DNA of 64,000 nucleotides from Aquitalea magnusonii (GTDB lineage: Bacteria; Pseudomonadota; Gammaproteobacteria; Burkholderiales; Chromobacteriaceae), in the NCBI RefSeq assembly GCF_002217795.2, contig NZ_AP018823.1:1240001-1304000 (forward strand), given 5' to 3'. The number at the start of each line of letters is the position of its first letter. The stretch's first letter is position 1. Made by a program: the position numbers and the translations under genes. This document shows positions 16,633 through 27,589 of this stretch, piece by piece. The notes under the pieces are model-generated. The model had not been told where the DNA came from, made no database searches, and saw only the letters and a program-made list of their open reading frames with translations.

Positions 16633-17781
16633 ATGAACAACTTTACTTTTTTCAATCCCACCAAGATTGACTTCGGTACTGACAAAGAGCAGCTCATCGG
16701 CCAGCACCTGGCCGAACATGGCATCAGCAAGGTGCTGCTGTGCTATGGTAGCGAGCGCATCAAGCGTGACGGCCTGTTTCAGACGGTGAGCCAGAGCCTG
16801 GCATCGCAAGGCATCGAATTTGTCGAATTCGGCGGCATTGTCAGCAATCCGCTGCTCAGCAAGGTGCGTGACGGTATTGCGCTGGCACGCGGTCATCAGG
16901 TGGGGGCCGTACTCAGTGTGGGTGGCGGTTCGGTGCTGGACAGCAGCAAGGCCATTGCCGCCGGGGTGGCTTACGCCGGTGATGTGTGGGATCTGTTCAT
17001 CGGCAAGGCAGCCATCGATTCCGCACTGCCGGTATTTTCCATCCTCACGCTGGCGGCCACCGGCAGCGAGATGAACAGTGGCGCAGTGGTGACCAACGAA
17101 GCCACCAAAGAGAAATTTGCCATCCAGTCGGTGCATACCTTCCCGCGCGTGTCCATTGTCAACCCGGCGCTGATGCAGACGGTGTCGCGCGACTATCTGG
17201 TGTATTCGGCGGCCGACATCATTGCCCACTGCATTGAAGGTTATTTCACCGCCACGGTGCAACCGAAGCTGCACTCACGCATGGTGGAGGCTATTGTCAA
17301 GACCGTGATCGAGAATACCCAGGTCTTGCTGGAGCAGCCGGACAACTATCCGGCCCGTGCCGAATTTGCCTGGGCGGCCACGCAGGCGCTCAATGGCCTG
17401 ATCTACGCCGGGACTGCCGGTTTCAGCTACCCCAATCACATGATCGAGCACGCCTTGTCCGCACTGTTCAATGTGCCGCACGGCGCCGGTCTGTCAGTCA
17501 TCATGCCGGCCTGGATGAAGTGGTATCACGACCGCAACCCGTCCCAGTTCCAGCGATTTGCCAAGCAGGTGTTTGATCTTGATGGCGGATTGCAAGGCAT
17601 TGTCGCACTGGAAAGCTGGTTTGACCGCATCGGCACCCCCACACGACTGTCACAGCTCGGGATCACCAGGGGCGATCTGCCAGCCATCACTGATGTAGTG
17701 CTGGGCAATGCGCAGTGGTTTGGTATTGCCGACATCTACACGAGAGACGTTGTGGCAGAGATTCTGCAACTGGCCCTCTAA
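16633..17781 (+). CDS. Iron-containing alcohol dehydrogenase, YqhD type
   Basis: 382 aa starting MNNFTFFNPTKIDFG. This is the YqhD/butanol-dehydrogenase branch of family III alcohol dehydrogenases. NAD(P)H motif GGGSVLDSSKAIAAG (about residues 96-110); TLAATGSEMN; metal ligands in SAADIIAHCIEGYF (Asp, His) and in NHMIEHALSALFNVPHGAGLSVIMPAWMKW (two His). YqhD enzymes reduce short-chain and peroxidation-derived aldehydes with NADPH. It is followed at 24 bases by an SDR gene behind a good AAGGAG site, forming an operon divergent from lysR. Confidence 0.9.
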   Translation: MNNFTFFNPTKIDFGTDKEQLIGQHLAEHGISKVLLCYGSERIKRDGLFQTVSQSLASQGIEFVEFGGIVSNPLLSKVRDGIALARGHQVGAVLSVGGGSVLDSSKAIAAGVAYAGDVWDLFIGKAAIDSALPVFSILTLAATGSEMNSGAVVTNEATKEKFAIQSVHTFPRVSIVNPALMQTVSRDYLVYSAADIIAHCIEGYFTATVQPKLHSRMVEAIVKTVIENTQVLLEQPDNYPARAEFAWAATQALNGLIYAGTAGFSYPNHMIEHALSALFNVPHGAGLSVIMPAWMKWYHDRNPSQFQRFAKQVFDLDGGLQGIVALESWFDRIGTPTRLSQLGITRGDLPAITDVVLGNAQWFGIADIYTRDVVAEILQLAL

Positions 17782-17805
17782 ATCACATCAATCAAGGAGA
17801 AAACA

Positions 17806-18639
17806 ATGAGCAATGAAGTCATCGTCATTATTGGTGCGGGTGGTATCGGTGTTGCCATCGCACGTCGTCAAGGTTTTGGCCGTACCGTGCTACTGGCCGA
17901 TTACAACGAGACAACCCTCAATCAGGCTGCGCAATCGATGCGTGATGCCGGTTACCGGGTTGAGACGAAACGGGTTGATGTCACCTCGCGTGAATCTGTC
18001 CAGGAACTGGCGGCGACTGCAGCGGCACTTGGGGATGTGATGCAGGTTGTCAATACGGCAGGCCTGTCACCAAACATGGCACCGGTTGAAGATGTGCTGA
18101 AAGTCGACCTGTATGGCGCAGCGGTAGTGTTTGATGAGTTCGAGAAGGTCATTGCACCGAAAGGGTCAGGTTTGATCATCTCCAGCATGGCCGGTCACAT
18201 GATGCCAGCGCTGCCGCCGGAGCAAGACCAGGCGCTGCTGCATACGCCGACCGAAGAACTCTTGTCCCTGCCTTTCCTGCAAGCAGAGGCGATCCCGAAT
18301 ACGGTGGTGGCTTACATGATCGCCAAGCGCGCCAACCACCTCCGTGTGCAAGCCTCTGCAATCAGCTGGGGTGCGCGTGGTGCACGTGTGAACTCCATCA
18401 GTCCTGGCATTGTTGTCACACCGCTGGCACTGCATGAGCTGAACTCGGAAATCGGAGGCATGTACCGCGCCATGATTGAAGCATCCCCTGCCAAGCGCAT
18501 GGCACCGCCAGAAGAAATTGCCATGGCTGCGTCTTTCTTGCTGGGACCGGATGCCGCATTCGTTACCGGCAGTGACCTGCTGATTGATGGCGGTGTAATC
18601 GCAGCAATGAAAACCGGAACATTGGCGACACCGGATTAA
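17806..18639 (+). CDS. Short-chain dehydrogenase/reductase (paralogue of the 10943-11785 SDR)
   Basis: 277 aa. Rossmann motif GAGGIGVAIARR at the N-terminus; catalytic segment ISSMAGHMMPALPPEQDQ, YMIAK as Tyr-X3-Lys, and ISPGIVVTPL. Its AAGGAG ribosome site lies 8 bases before the ATG. It shares the family-specific insertion between Ser and Tyr with the SDR at 10943 and is similar throughout. Cotranscribed with the YqhD-type dehydrogenase, it probably processes a related carbonyl or alcohol. A hairpin terminator follows. Confidence 0.88.
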   Translation: MSNEVIVIIGAGGIGVAIARRQGFGRTVLLADYNETTLNQAAQSMRDAGYRVETKRVDVTSRESVQELAATAAALGDVMQVVNTAGLSPNMAPVEDVLKVDLYGAAVVFDEFEKVIAPKGSGLIISSMAGHMMPALPPEQDQALLHTPTEELLSLPFLQAEAIPNTVVAYMIAKRANHLRVQASAISWGARGARVNSISPGIVVTPLALHELNSEIGGMYRAMIEASPAKRMAPPEEIAMAASFLLGPDAAFVTGSDLLIDGGVIAAMKTGTLATPD

Positions 18640-18670
18640 GAATAGCTTTGCATTACTTCGCCAAGTGAAA

Positions 18671-18700
18671 GGCAAGTCGTTTGTTACAAGACGGCTTGCC
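18671..18700 (+). terminator. Hairpin after the SDR gene
   Basis: GGCAAGTCGT with ACGGCTTGCC (10-bp stem, one G-T pair), 32 bases past the SDR stop. The T content after it is modest. Confidence 0.6.
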
Positions 18701-18780
18701 ATTATGTAATGTTCTGTTCCCGGCTACATGTTGCTGTCAGGAAATGAGTAGTCAAGGGTAAGGTGACAGGTAATATTTTG

Positions 18781-19365
18781 ATGACACACATTTTGATTCT
18801 CGGTGCCAATGGTCAGTTGGCCAGGCATACCATTCCATTTCTTCTTGCTCACCAAGACGTACGGCTGACCCTGTATTTGCGTCGAAAAAACCGGCTTGCC
18901 AATCCAGATCCGGAACGTGTGTCCATGATTGAAGGCGATGTCCTTGATCAAGCTGCACTCCAGGCAGCAATGCATGGTCAGGATGTGGTTTATGCCAATC
19001 TGGCAGGTGATATGGCGGCTCAGGCGCAGAGCATTATCACCGCAATGAAGTCTGCTGGTGTGCGTCGTCTTATTTTCATCAGCTCGATGGGTATTTATGG
19101 CGAAGTGCCGGGGGAGAAATACCGCAGCGTTTTAGACCCATACCGAGATTCGGCAGCCCTTGTAGAGGCCTCTGGGCTTGACTACACCGTGCTGCGTCCC
19201 GGTTGGTTCACACGTGACCAATCCTTCAATTACCAGTTGACCAGGAAAGGCGAGCCATTCAAAGGGCATGAGGTATCGCTGAACAGCCTTTCCACGCTGA
19301 TTACCAAGCTTGCACTGACTCCAGGCTTGGAGACTGGGCAGAGCCTGGGTGTGAGCAAAGCATGA
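18781..19365 (+). CDS. NAD(P)-binding NmrA/atypical SDR-like protein
   Basis: 194 aa starting MTHILILGANGQLARHTIPFLL, with the atypical-SDR glycine motif GANGQLA, then SSMGIYGE near residue 102 and YTVLRPGWFTRD near residue 140, the signatures of NAD(P)H-binding (PF13460) proteins. It is shorter than classical extended SDRs and lacks a complete YxxxK, so a sensor or simple oxidoreductase role is possible. The last codons overlap the MFS gene start (ATGA), so the two are translationally coupled. Confidence 0.85.
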   Translation: MTHILILGANGQLARHTIPFLLAHQDVRLTLYLRRKNRLANPDPERVSMIEGDVLDQAALQAAMHGQDVVYANLAGDMAAQAQSIITAMKSAGVRRLIFISSMGIYGEVPGEKYRSVLDPYRDSAALVEASGLDYTVLRPGWFTRDQSFNYQLTRKGEPFKGHEVSLNSLSTLITKLALTPGLETGQSLGVSKA

Positions 19366-20798
19366 ACCCTCAAAATAAGCCAGTGAACCACGGCATGGTG
19401 CTAAGCATCATCATGGTGAGTTACCTGATGCTGGTGGTTGATACGTCCATCGTGTTGACAGGGCTTCCACGCATCCAGGCCGCACTTGGTTTTACCCCAG
19501 CCGGTCTGTCCTGGATCCAGAATGCATATACCCTGGCGTTTGGTGGTTTCCTGATGCTGGGAGCACGGACTGGCGACATTCTGGGCCGACGTCGCATGTT
19601 CATCACGGGCCTTGCCATTTTTACCTTGGCCTCACTTGCAATTGGCTCGGCAAGCAGTCCAGCCTGGATGATCATCTTTCGGGCAGTCCAGGGCTTGGGT
19701 GCTGCGGTGTTGGCACCATCGACACTAGCCTTGATTTCCACGCACTTTGCAGAAGGCCGCGCCCGCACGCGCGCACTGTCGCTATATGCCGCCGCCGCCG
19801 GAATTGGCGCAACGGTTGGCATGGTACTTGGCGGCTTGCTGGCAGATCTTATTTCCTGGCGTGCAGGATTTTTCATCAATCTTCCAATTGGCGCAGCGCT
19901 GATGATTGGAAGCTTGCGTTATATAAATGAAACTCCCCGGCAAACAGGCCGCTTTGATATTGCCGGTGCGCTGACCTCCACGTTCGGTATGTGTGCACTG
20001 GTATTTGGCATTGTTGAAGCAGCTGAGTCCGGCTGGGCATCGTCATTGACCTGGGGCAGCATGACTATTGGACTCGTGCTATTGATGACATTCATCCGGA
20101 TTGAGTCAAAGGCCAGGCAACCGTTATTGCCGCTGACGCTGCTGAATGATGCAAAGCGTAATGCTGCCTACCTTGCGCGACTGCTGTTTCTGAGCGGGAT
20201 GGTTGGCTTCTGGTTCTTTACTGCACAGTACTTGCAAGGTGCACTTGGTTTCACTCCGATGTTGGCCGGATTGGCATTTATCCCGGTAACCATTCCCCAA
20301 ATGCTTACTTCGCTTACTGTGCCTGTCGCAGTAAAACGTTTTGGCCATCGTCGTATTTTGCTGACAGGGCTCTCGGTTTGTGCCGTTGGCGTTTTGTTGC
20401 AGGGTCTTGGTGCCGTGCACCTGTCTTATGTTGGTGGTGTGCTGTTACCGATGTTGCTGGTGGGATTCGGACAAGGTTGGGTGCTGGCACCACTGACTGT
20501 TGCCGGAGTGGCCGGGGTCGCGCCAGAAAATGCAGGTGCTGCTTCCGGTATTCTCAATGTGGCTCACCAGATTGGCGCAACCTTGGGGCTAGCCATTCTG
20601 GTTGTGGTTTATTCCGGTGGACATGCCACTGCCTATGATGCGGCGGGTATGGCTTTACATACCGGGTATGTTCTGTATATGTCAGCGCTATTCCTGATTA
20701 TCGCTTTGTTTGTATCCATGCGTTACATCCGCTTTCATCCAGTGACCCAGTCATATCAGCGGAACACAAATTACAAGGTCACGGAGCAAGAGGCCTGA
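19362..20798 (+). CDS. MFS efflux transporter, DHA2 (14-TM) type
   Basis: 478 aa, integral membrane. The N-terminus LSIIMVSYLMLVVDTSIVLTGLP is the family's TM1 signature (motif D1), WIQNAYTLAFGGFLMLGARTGDILGRRRMF contains loop motif A, and AAAGIGATVGMVLGGLLADLISWRAGFFINLPIG is the antiporter motif C with the usual DHA2 tail. About 14 helices are expected, which fits proton-driven drug or solvent export. Translationally coupled to the NmrA-like gene and followed by an AKR gene after 45 bases, so export and reduction of the same toxic compound are plausible. Confidence 0.9.
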   Translation: MNPQNKPVNHGMVLSIIMVSYLMLVVDTSIVLTGLPRIQAALGFTPAGLSWIQNAYTLAFGGFLMLGARTGDILGRRRMFITGLAIFTLASLAIGSASSPAWMIIFRAVQGLGAAVLAPSTLALISTHFAEGRARTRALSLYAAAAGIGATVGMVLGGLLADLISWRAGFFINLPIGAALMIGSLRYINETPRQTGRFDIAGALTSTFGMCALVFGIVEAAESGWASSLTWGSMTIGLVLLMTFIRIESKARQPLLPLTLLNDAKRNAAYLARLLFLSGMVGFWFFTAQYLQGALGFTPMLAGLAFIPVTIPQMLTSLTVPVAVKRFGHRRILLTGLSVCAVGVLLQGLGAVHLSYVGGVLLPMLLVGFGQGWVLAPLTVAGVAGVAPENAGAASGILNVAHQIGATLGLAILVVVYSGGHATAYDAAGMALHTGYVLYMSALFLIIALFVSMRYIRFHPVTQSYQRNTNYKVTEQEA

Positions 20799-21695
<897 letters not shown>

Positions 21696-21802
21696 TGCCA
21701 GGCTTGCACTGGGTATTCAAATCATATTGCAATCAAGGACTGATATGGTGATTCGAATGCCGTGGTTTTATTCAATGGTTTTTTAGGCAGTGCCTTGGAA
21801 TG

Positions 21803-21843
21803 AAAAAGGCGGGGAGAGTCTTGTCGACTTTCCCCGCCTTTTT
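21803..21843. terminator. Bidirectional terminator AKR / thiolase
   Basis: AAAAAGGCGGGGA (21803-21815) and TCCCCGCCTTTTT (21831-21843) form a GC-rich stem with A- and T-runs at the feet, terminating both convergent genes. Confidence 0.9.
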
Positions 21844-21894
21844 AATCAATCATGCGCGGTAGTTTGATTTGAGCCTGATTGGGTGATGCAAGAA

Positions 21895-23079
21895 TTATAA
21901 CAGCTCAATTGCCAAGGCAATGCCTTGTCCCCCGCCTATGCATAGTGTTACCAGACCGCGTTTCAGCCCGGCTCGCTGGAGCGAGTGAATCAGACGCGTC
22001 GTTAATATCGCACCGGTTGCACCAATTGGATGTCCATGCGCAATGGCGCCACCTTCGACATTGACAATGTTTTCATCGATTCCCAATTCGCGCATTACCG
22101 CGAGCGGGACCGCTGCAAAAGCTTCATTAATCTCAATTCGGTCAAGTTGATCCAGTGTCCAGTTGGCACGCTCCAGAGCTTGTTTGACTGCAGGTACGGG
22201 GCCAATTCCAAACATGCCCGGTTCAACCGCAGCAATGCCAAATGATACTAAGCGTGCGACTGCTTCCAAGTTGTTTTTTTCAGCAAAACTTCTTTCAGCC
22301 ACAATCAGTGCTGCGGCACCACTATTCAAGCCTGGCGCATTACCTGCGGTAATGGTGCCGGGGGTACGGAATGCCGGCTTCAGGTTTTGTAATACTTCCA
22401 GCGTTGTATCTGGACGATTGGCTTCGTCCCGTTTGAACTGATGGATGCCGTTTTTTGTTTCTATCTCAACTGCAGCTATTTCAGCATCGAATACCCCAGT
22501 GCGTTGTGCGGCAGAGAAATTAAGTTGCGATCGTAGAGCCCAGCGATCCTGATCCTCACGGCTGATATTATATTTATCCACCAGATCTTCTGTATGCCAT
22601 CCGGAGTGTTTTTGAGAAAATGCATCAACCAGACCGTCATGCAGCATACTGTCAAGCGTCTGTACATTGCCCATGCGCGCTCCCCATCGGCCAGTGGGTA
22701 GCAAGTAGGGTGCCATATCCATGTTTTCCATGCCCCCTGCAATAATCGCTTTGGAGAAACCAAAGCTGATTTCTTGCGCGGCAGATACGATTGCTTGAAC
22801 ACCAGACCCGCAGACACGGTTGACGGTAAAGGCCGGTACCGCTTCGGGCAAACCGCCAGCGATGGCGGCCTGGCGAGCAGGATTCATGCGGTTTCCGGCC
22901 TGGATAACATTACCCATTACCACGCCATTTATTTTTTCAGGATCAAGTCCGGAGCGTCTTAGCGTCTCGCGAATCACGACACCACCAAGCATCATGGCGG
23001 AGATGGACTTCAAGGATCCACCAAATGAACCAATAGCGGTTCGTACCGGGTGACACAGTACAATTTCATGTTGGCTCAT
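21895..23079 (-). CDS. Acetyl-CoA acetyltransferase (thiolase)
   Basis: 394 aa, normal thiolase length. Catalytic elements: nucleophile Cys in [18 protein letters not shown] (about residue 87), [27 protein letters not shown] (His, about 347) and the C-terminal [15 protein letters not shown] with the second Cys. It condenses two acetyl-CoA to acetoacetyl-CoA or thiolyses 3-ketoacyl-CoA, for PHB/mevalonate or fatty-acid use. It stands alone between an MFS gene and the AKR terminator; no PHB partner (phaB, phaC) is in the window. Probably metabolic rather than part of the efflux module. Confidence 0.92.
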   Translation of the reverse strand: MSQHEIVLCHPVRTAIGSFGGSLKSISAMMLGGVVIRETLRRSGLDPEKINGVVMGNVIQAGNRMNPARQAAIAGGLPEAVPAFTVNRVCGSGVQAIVSAAQEISFGFSKAIIAGGMENMDMAPYLLPTGRWGARMGNVQTLDSMLHDGLVDAFSQKHSGWHTEDLVDKYNISREDQDRWALRSQLNFSAAQRTGVFDAEIAAVEIETKNGIHQFKRDEANRPDTTLEVLQNLKPAFRTPGTITAGNAPGLNSGAAALIVAERSFAEKNNLEAVARLVSFGIAAVEPGMFGIGPVPAVKQALERANWTLDQLDRIEINEAFAAVPLAVMRELGIDENIVNVEGGAIAHGHPIGATGAILTTRLIHSLQRAGLKRGLVTLCIGGGQGIALAIELL

Positions 23080-23338
23080 TTTAATCTCCTGTTTGTTAAG
23101 ATATGAGGCCGTGCTGCGGTAATGGAAAGTTTTAATGCTGACTACGCAAAATTAAGGCGAATCTGGCTGATGTCTTGGCTTGGAGATTGATTGCTTTTAT
23201 TGTGTTCATGAATATTTGTACTGCCAATGATATTGGCTGTGTTTTTATATGGCTCAGCGTTCTGTCTTTTTTATATGGTGCGGTAATATTGTTGAATGAA
23301 TTGGGTTTTTCACATAAGCGGATGGTTTACCCGCGGCA
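23080..23338. other. AT-rich intergenic stretch
   Basis: 259 bases between the thiolase and MFS genes, noticeably AT-rich. It must hold the thiolase promoter on the minus strand. No hairpin, repeat or small gene that I can support. Confidence 0.4.
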
Positions 23339-24793
23339 TTAGTGGCCGGTTCTTGCTGCCATTGCAGGGCGTGTATTGATAGGCAGGCATAGCAGTGCCG
23401 TCAGCAGGGCCAAGCTCATGTGACAGAGGTAGACTGTATTGAAATCAGCTCTCTCCAGACCTGCACGACCCAGCAAGAGCACGGTAAGGGCAACGCCCAA
23501 TACCGAACCAATTTGCCGTATGGCCTGGTTAATGGCACCGCCGACGGCATAATGACTTGACGGCAAGTGGCTTACCGCTGCACCTGACAAGGACGGCATG
23601 ACCATTCCCACACCAACCCCGCTGATAAGCATGCCTGGAAGCCAGTGGGTCAGATACGCTGGCCTGGCGCCGGGCACCAGCAAGAACCACAATGCACTGC
23701 TGGCGTAGATCAGACATCCCGCTACAAGTAAGGCGCGGTGGCCATGGCGACTTGCTATCCTGCCCGAGATGGCTGCGACCGGTATGACCATCAACGGGCC
23801 TGGTGCTACCGCCAGACCAGCCAGTGGCAGCGAGTAGTGCCAGATTGACTTCATGTAGAAAAAGAAGGCAAAGAACATCATCGAAAATGCGATGCCAAAG
23901 CTCAAGGTGGCGAGATTGACATACCGGTAGGTGACGTTGCGAAACAACGCCAGGTCCACCAGTGGTGCGCGGCTGATACCTGCCCAGGCAATAAAGCCCA
24001 GCGTGCATACAAGGCCTGCTCCGGCTGCGGCAAACAGTTCGTTTTGCGACCACGCTGGTGATTCGGCTTGCACGATGGATAGCGCCAGGGCGGCGATGCC
24101 AATGATCAGCAATGCCATGCCCAGCACGTCTACTGGCGCTTGCTGCCGGGAAGTCTGCCTGGTTTCCCTCAGTATTGTTGTGCCACGCCAGATGGCCAGC
24201 ACACTTATTGGCACATTCAGGTAGAAGGCCCACTGCCAGCCAATTGCTGCGATCACGAAAGCACCAAGACTGGGGCCTATCGCCGCGGCCAGGCCGCCCA
24301 CTGCCCCCCATAAACTGATAGCGATGGCGCGCTTGTCTCCCGGGAATGCCGCAATCACCAGGGAAAGTGAGGAAGGTGTCAGTAGTGAAGCACCGATAGC
24401 CTGCAAGACTCTGGCTATCACCAGCCATGTCACACTGACAGCCAATCCGCAGCCGACTGATGCGATCAAAAACAGCACAAGGCCCAGCAGAAAGACTTTT
24501 TTACGTCCATGTTTGTCCGCCAGGCCTCCTGCAGGTATCAGCATGGCTGCATAGGTTACTGTATAGGCATTAAGCACCCAGGACAGATCTGCTGGCGTTG
24601 CAAGCGGGAACCCAGTCCTTAAGGCACTGAACGCCGAAAACAGCATTGTTCCGTCCATCGATACGATAAACACCGCCAGACTGGCTACCCAAAATACTTG
24701 CCAGGGACTGGAGGTTCTGCGGTCCAAGTGTTCAGGTATGTGTTTCATGTCTTTAGGCGTGGGTTTTATGGACTTGCTCTGAGCATCTGTCAT
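23339..24793 (-). CDS. MFS efflux transporter, DHA2 type
   Basis: 484 aa with start ATG 24793 (MTDAQSKSIKPTPKD); the frame stays open 66 codons further but that part is not protein-like. TM1 VASLAVFIVSMDGTMLFSAFSALRTGF, motif A GGLADKHGRKKVFLLG, motif C-like GAVGGLAAAIGPSLGAFVIAAIGWQWAFYLNVPI. Fourteen membrane helices are expected. It is probably a proton-coupled exporter of a hydrophobic toxin or antibiotic. It is downstream of two SDR genes on the same strand, with an 83-base gap to the nearer, so it may be part of their operon. Confidence 0.9.
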   Translation of the reverse strand: MTDAQSKSIKPTPKDMKHIPEHLDRRTSSPWQVFWVASLAVFIVSMDGTMLFSAFSALRTGFPLATPADLSWVLNAYTVTYAAMLIPAGGLADKHGRKKVFLLGLVLFLIASVGCGLAVSVTWLVIARVLQAIGASLLTPSSLSLVIAAFPGDKRAIAISLWGAVGGLAAAIGPSLGAFVIAAIGWQWAFYLNVPISVLAIWRGTTILRETRQTSRQQAPVDVLGMALLIIGIAALALSIVQAESPAWSQNELFAAAGAGLVCTLGFIAWAGISRAPLVDLALFRNVTYRYVNLATLSFGIAFSMMFFAFFFYMKSIWHYSLPLAGLAVAPGPLMVIPVAAISGRIASRHGHRALLVAGCLIYASSALWFLLVPGARPAYLTHWLPGMLISGVGVGMVMPSLSGAAVSHLPSSHYAVGGAINQAIRQIGSVLGVALTVLLLGRAGLERADFNTVYLCHMSLALLTALLCLPINTRPAMAARTGH

Positions 24794-24876
24794 TGACTGG
24801 CCCCGGCTGTCAGCCTCATGGATTTCGCAGTACGGTGTTCGTTGCGATGATTTGTTTCTGACTGGCGCAGATTGCC

Positions 24877-25683
24877 TCAGACTAATCCGAAGGTCTTTCT
24901 TATCCCTTGGCTGACTGGTCCCGCAGGCAGGAAACGTCGCAGTTTGGCCAGTAAAGAGGCTTTGCCTTTGGGTGTGTGGCGCATCTTCCACCGTCCCAGT
25001 GCCGCCTCGACAATGGTTGCGGCAACGCCGTCAGGATTCGGTGCTTGCTGGACATTGGTCTGAATGGCGATGGAGACGACAATACGCTCCAGGTCATAAG
25101 CTGGTATTTGAGTGCAGGTTTGTGGTGCATTGATATCGAGATTGGTCTTGGTGAATGCCGGTTCCACCAAGGACACACGAATGCCGAATTGGCGGACTTC
25201 GTGATCAAGCGTCTCGGATAATCCTTCCACTGCATGTTTGGACGCAGCATAAAGTGCCATATAAGGTGCTGGCAGAAAGCCCAACACCGAACTGATGTTC
25301 ACGATGCGACCGGAGCGCTGTGCGCGCATATAGGGAAGTACCGCCTTGATTACGCGCAGCAGGCCGAAAAAGTTGGTGTCCAACAAGGCCTGCGCTTCTG
25401 CAATGGATGTCTCTTCCATTGCACCAAGCAAGGTGACTCCTGCGCTGTTGATCAATACGTCGATTCGCCCGGTCTGATTGATGATGGTCTGGATGGTCCG
25501 TTGGATTGCATCTTCATCACGCACATCCATTTCCAGCAGCGCAACCCCTGGGATGGGTTGTGCCTGTGTCAGATTTCGCACCGTGCCGAATACCAGGCAT
25601 CCCTGTTTGGCAAATTTCAGCGCGGTAGCTTGTCCGATACCGGATGACACGCCGGTTACAAGAACAACTTTGGTATTCGTCAT
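24877..25683 (-). CDS. Short-chain dehydrogenase/reductase
   Basis: 268 aa. [15 protein letters not shown] is the classical cofactor motif; NSAG, then [26 protein letters not shown] with catalytic Ser and YAASK. The C-terminus is extended and basic ([18 protein letters not shown]), as in SDRs annotated as oxidoreductases acting on steroids or quinones, though the substrate cannot be read. Preceded at 22 bases by another SDR on the same strand, behind a CAGGAG site. Confidence 0.9.
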   Translation of the reverse strand: MTNTKVVLVTGVSSGIGQATALKFAKQGCLVFGTVRNLTQAQPIPGVALLEMDVRDEDAIQRTIQTIINQTGRIDVLINSAGVTLLGAMEETSIAEAQALLDTNFFGLLRVIKAVLPYMRAQRSGRIVNISSVLGFLPAPYMALYAASKHAVEGLSETLDHEVRQFGIRVSLVEPAFTKTNLDINAPQTCTQIPAYDLERIVVSIAIQTNVQQAPNPDGVAATIVEAALGRWKMRHTPKGKASLLAKLRRFLPAGPVSQGIRKTFGLV

Positions 25684-25705
25684 GGTGCTATCTCCTGTTT
25701 GAATT

Positions 25706-26464
25706 TCAGAATGCAGGTGGGTTGGCTACCAAATCGGCATTGAAAGCATCAACCAGGGCATGTTCATTCGGTCCCGGATTGGCGCGGATGGCCCGAACCG
25801 CTTCGACCACCACTTCAGGTATTTCTGTTGCCAGCCCTTGCATGGTTTCGGCGATAAAGGCTTCAACCGGCATGGCGCGCGGATCTGCGCCTTTCTTGAT
25901 CAGGTCGGTATCTACCCAGGGCGGAGCAATTTCCTGAACGGTCACATTGCTGTCGCGCAGCATGAAGCGCTGTGACAGGGCATAAGAATGCAGTCCGGCC
26001 TTGGTGGCGGAATAAACAGCACTGGGTGCCAAGGGCAGGTAGGCCAGAACCGAGGTGTTGTAGATGATGGTTGCGCGCGGCTGCCGTTTCAGATGCTCGA
26101 TCAAGGCAGAAGTCAGCAGGATAGGGCCAAGCAGATTGGTGTCGACCAGGCGTCGGGAAGTGGCTTCATCAATTTCACCGGCTGCATTATCAAATGGCAT
26201 GATGCCGGCGTTGTTGATCAGAACATTGAGTGTCGGGTAGCGAGTAATGAGTTCCTTGGCAGCGGCGCCAATGCTGGCAGGATCTGCCACGTCCAGTTCA
26301 ATGGCCTCCATGCCAGGGTTTGCCGCGATGACCTCTTCAAGGAGTGCTTTACGGCGGCCAGCGATGATGACTTTGTTACCGCGCTGATGAAATGCCTCTG
26401 CCAGGCCTCGTCCAATACCGGAAGCACCTCCGGTGATGAGAATAGTGTTGCCTTCGAGCTTCAT
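25706..26464 (-). CDS. Short-chain dehydrogenase, DltE-like
   Basis: 252 aa. [20 protein letters not shown] is the cofactor motif; [14 protein letters not shown]; catalytic Ser in [28 protein letters not shown] with Tyr-X3-Lys as YSATK. This pattern matches DltE/YdfG-like oxidoreductases with broad specificity. It is the first SDR of a minus-strand run SDR-SDR-MFS, 56 bases downstream of an alpha/beta hydrolase gene. All these genes read away from the hxlR gene and are probably controlled by it. Confidence 0.9.
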   Translation of the reverse strand: MKLEGNTILITGGASGIGRGLAEAFHQRGNKVIIAGRRKALLEEVIAANPGMEAIELDVADPASIGAAAKELITRYPTLNVLINNAGIMPFDNAAGEIDEATSRRLVDTNLLGPILLTSALIEHLKRQPRATIIYNTSVLAYLPLAPSAVYSATKAGLHSYALSQRFMLRDSNVTVQEIAPPWVDTDLIKKGADPRAMPVEAFIAETMQGLATEIPEVVVEAVRAIRANPGPNEHALVDAFNADLVANPPAF

Positions 26465-26520
26465 GATGTGTCCTTTTGTTGCAGTTTGAGTGAAGAGTGT
26501 TTATCAGCCCCGTTCAGGAT

Positions 26521-27504
26521 TTATGCGTAACCCTGGATGAAGGCGGCGATTTGAGTGGCGGCCATCTCAGGATATTGGTGATGAGGGGCATGACCGGATT
26601 TGGGGTAAGTAATCAAATTCAGGGTTGGCAGTTGGCCATTGAGCGCATACCAGTTTTCAACCGGGAAAATGATGTCGTGATCCGCCCCGATGTGCAGGAT
26701 GGGGGTTTTGGTGGATTTCAGGACATTCAATACATCGTCAGATGGAAACACCGGATTGCGCGGTGTGGTGCCAATCTGGCTGATTGCCCAATCGGCAGGT
26801 ACATCGGGGCTGCGCGGGGTTTTTTGCGCAATGATGCGTTCAAATGACTGCCTGGATGCCAGGCGACTGCCTTCGTCGCCAGGTTCGAAGAAGATGGTCG
26901 TGAAGTTTTCCAGCCCGATGCCGGGTACCGCTGCCGCATCATAGAAGAGTTGCTCGGCTGGCTTTACCAGATGGCCGGGAGGCGTTGTGGCGAGCAGCAC
27001 GACATGACTTACTTCTTGCCCGAACATGGCCAGGTAAATCTGCGCCACAATCCCGCCAATCGACCAGCCGCCAATCACCACATCCTTGAGGCCGAGGGCA
27101 TTGATCAGGTCCCGGACATCCTTGACCATGGCGCCAGGGTTATAACTTCGCTCACCAGTCGACAGCCCGATACCTGAGTAGTCAAAAGTAATGACCTGAT
27201 ATTCCTGCGCGGCCAAGGCATCGATGAAAGCAGGGTCCCAAAGGCCAAGTACCCCCCGGAATCGATGACATAGCACAATCGGCTTGCCCTTGCCAACAGA
27301 GCGGTAAGCAAGCTTGCGCCCGTCAACCTCGACAAAGCGGGTTGTCGATGCAGCTGAACTGATATCGCTCGTGCTGGTGGATAGAGCGGCAGCGTTGGCA
27401 GTCAATGGAAGGGAAATTGTCGCGGCCATCGCTGCGCCTCCGAGAAGAACTTGGCGACGAGCCTGAGAGTCGATTGTGGAGCCTGCGTCATTCATGTGAT
27501 TCAT
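26521..27504 (-). CDS. Alpha/beta hydrolase with Tat-like signal
   Basis: 327 aa from ATG 27504 (an ATG 11 codons earlier is possible). The N-terminus has SQARRQVLLGGAAMAATISLPLTANA, a twin-arginine-like signal with hydrophobic core and ANA-A cleavage site, so export to the periplasm is likely. Alpha/beta hydrolase core: nucleophile GGWSIGG (about residue 147), FDYSGIGLS, ILHIGADHDIIF (acid) and KSGHAPHHQYP (His). It may act as an esterase, epoxide hydrolase or chloroperoxidase-like enzyme. First gene of the divergent unit facing hxlR, behind two operators. Confidence 0.88.
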   Translation of the reverse strand: MNHMNDAGSTIDSQARRQVLLGGAAMAATISLPLTANAAALSTSTSDISSAASTTRFVEVDGRKLAYRSVGKGKPIVLCHRFRGVLGLWDPAFIDALAAQEYQVITFDYSGIGLSTGERSYNPGAMVKDVRDLINALGLKDVVIGGWSIGGIVAQIYLAMFGQEVSHVVLLATTPPGHLVKPAEQLFYDAAAVPGIGLENFTTIFFEPGDEGSRLASRQSFERIIAQKTPRSPDVPADWAISQIGTTPRNPVFPSDDVLNVLKSTKTPILHIGADHDIIFPVENWYALNGQLPTLNLITYPKSGHAPHHQYPEMAATQIAAFIQGYA

Positions 27505-27589
27505 CCTGTGCTCTGTGAGGGGTATTGCGCTGTGCATTCACGATTCCAGCCCTGCCTCATGGGCCTTGACGGAACAGGAATGTCTAGTC

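Noticed and set aside
23529..24428. 299-codon frame inside the MFS gene
   Set aside because: Same strand, other frame; lacks membrane helices, while the overlapping frame is a clear MFS transporter.
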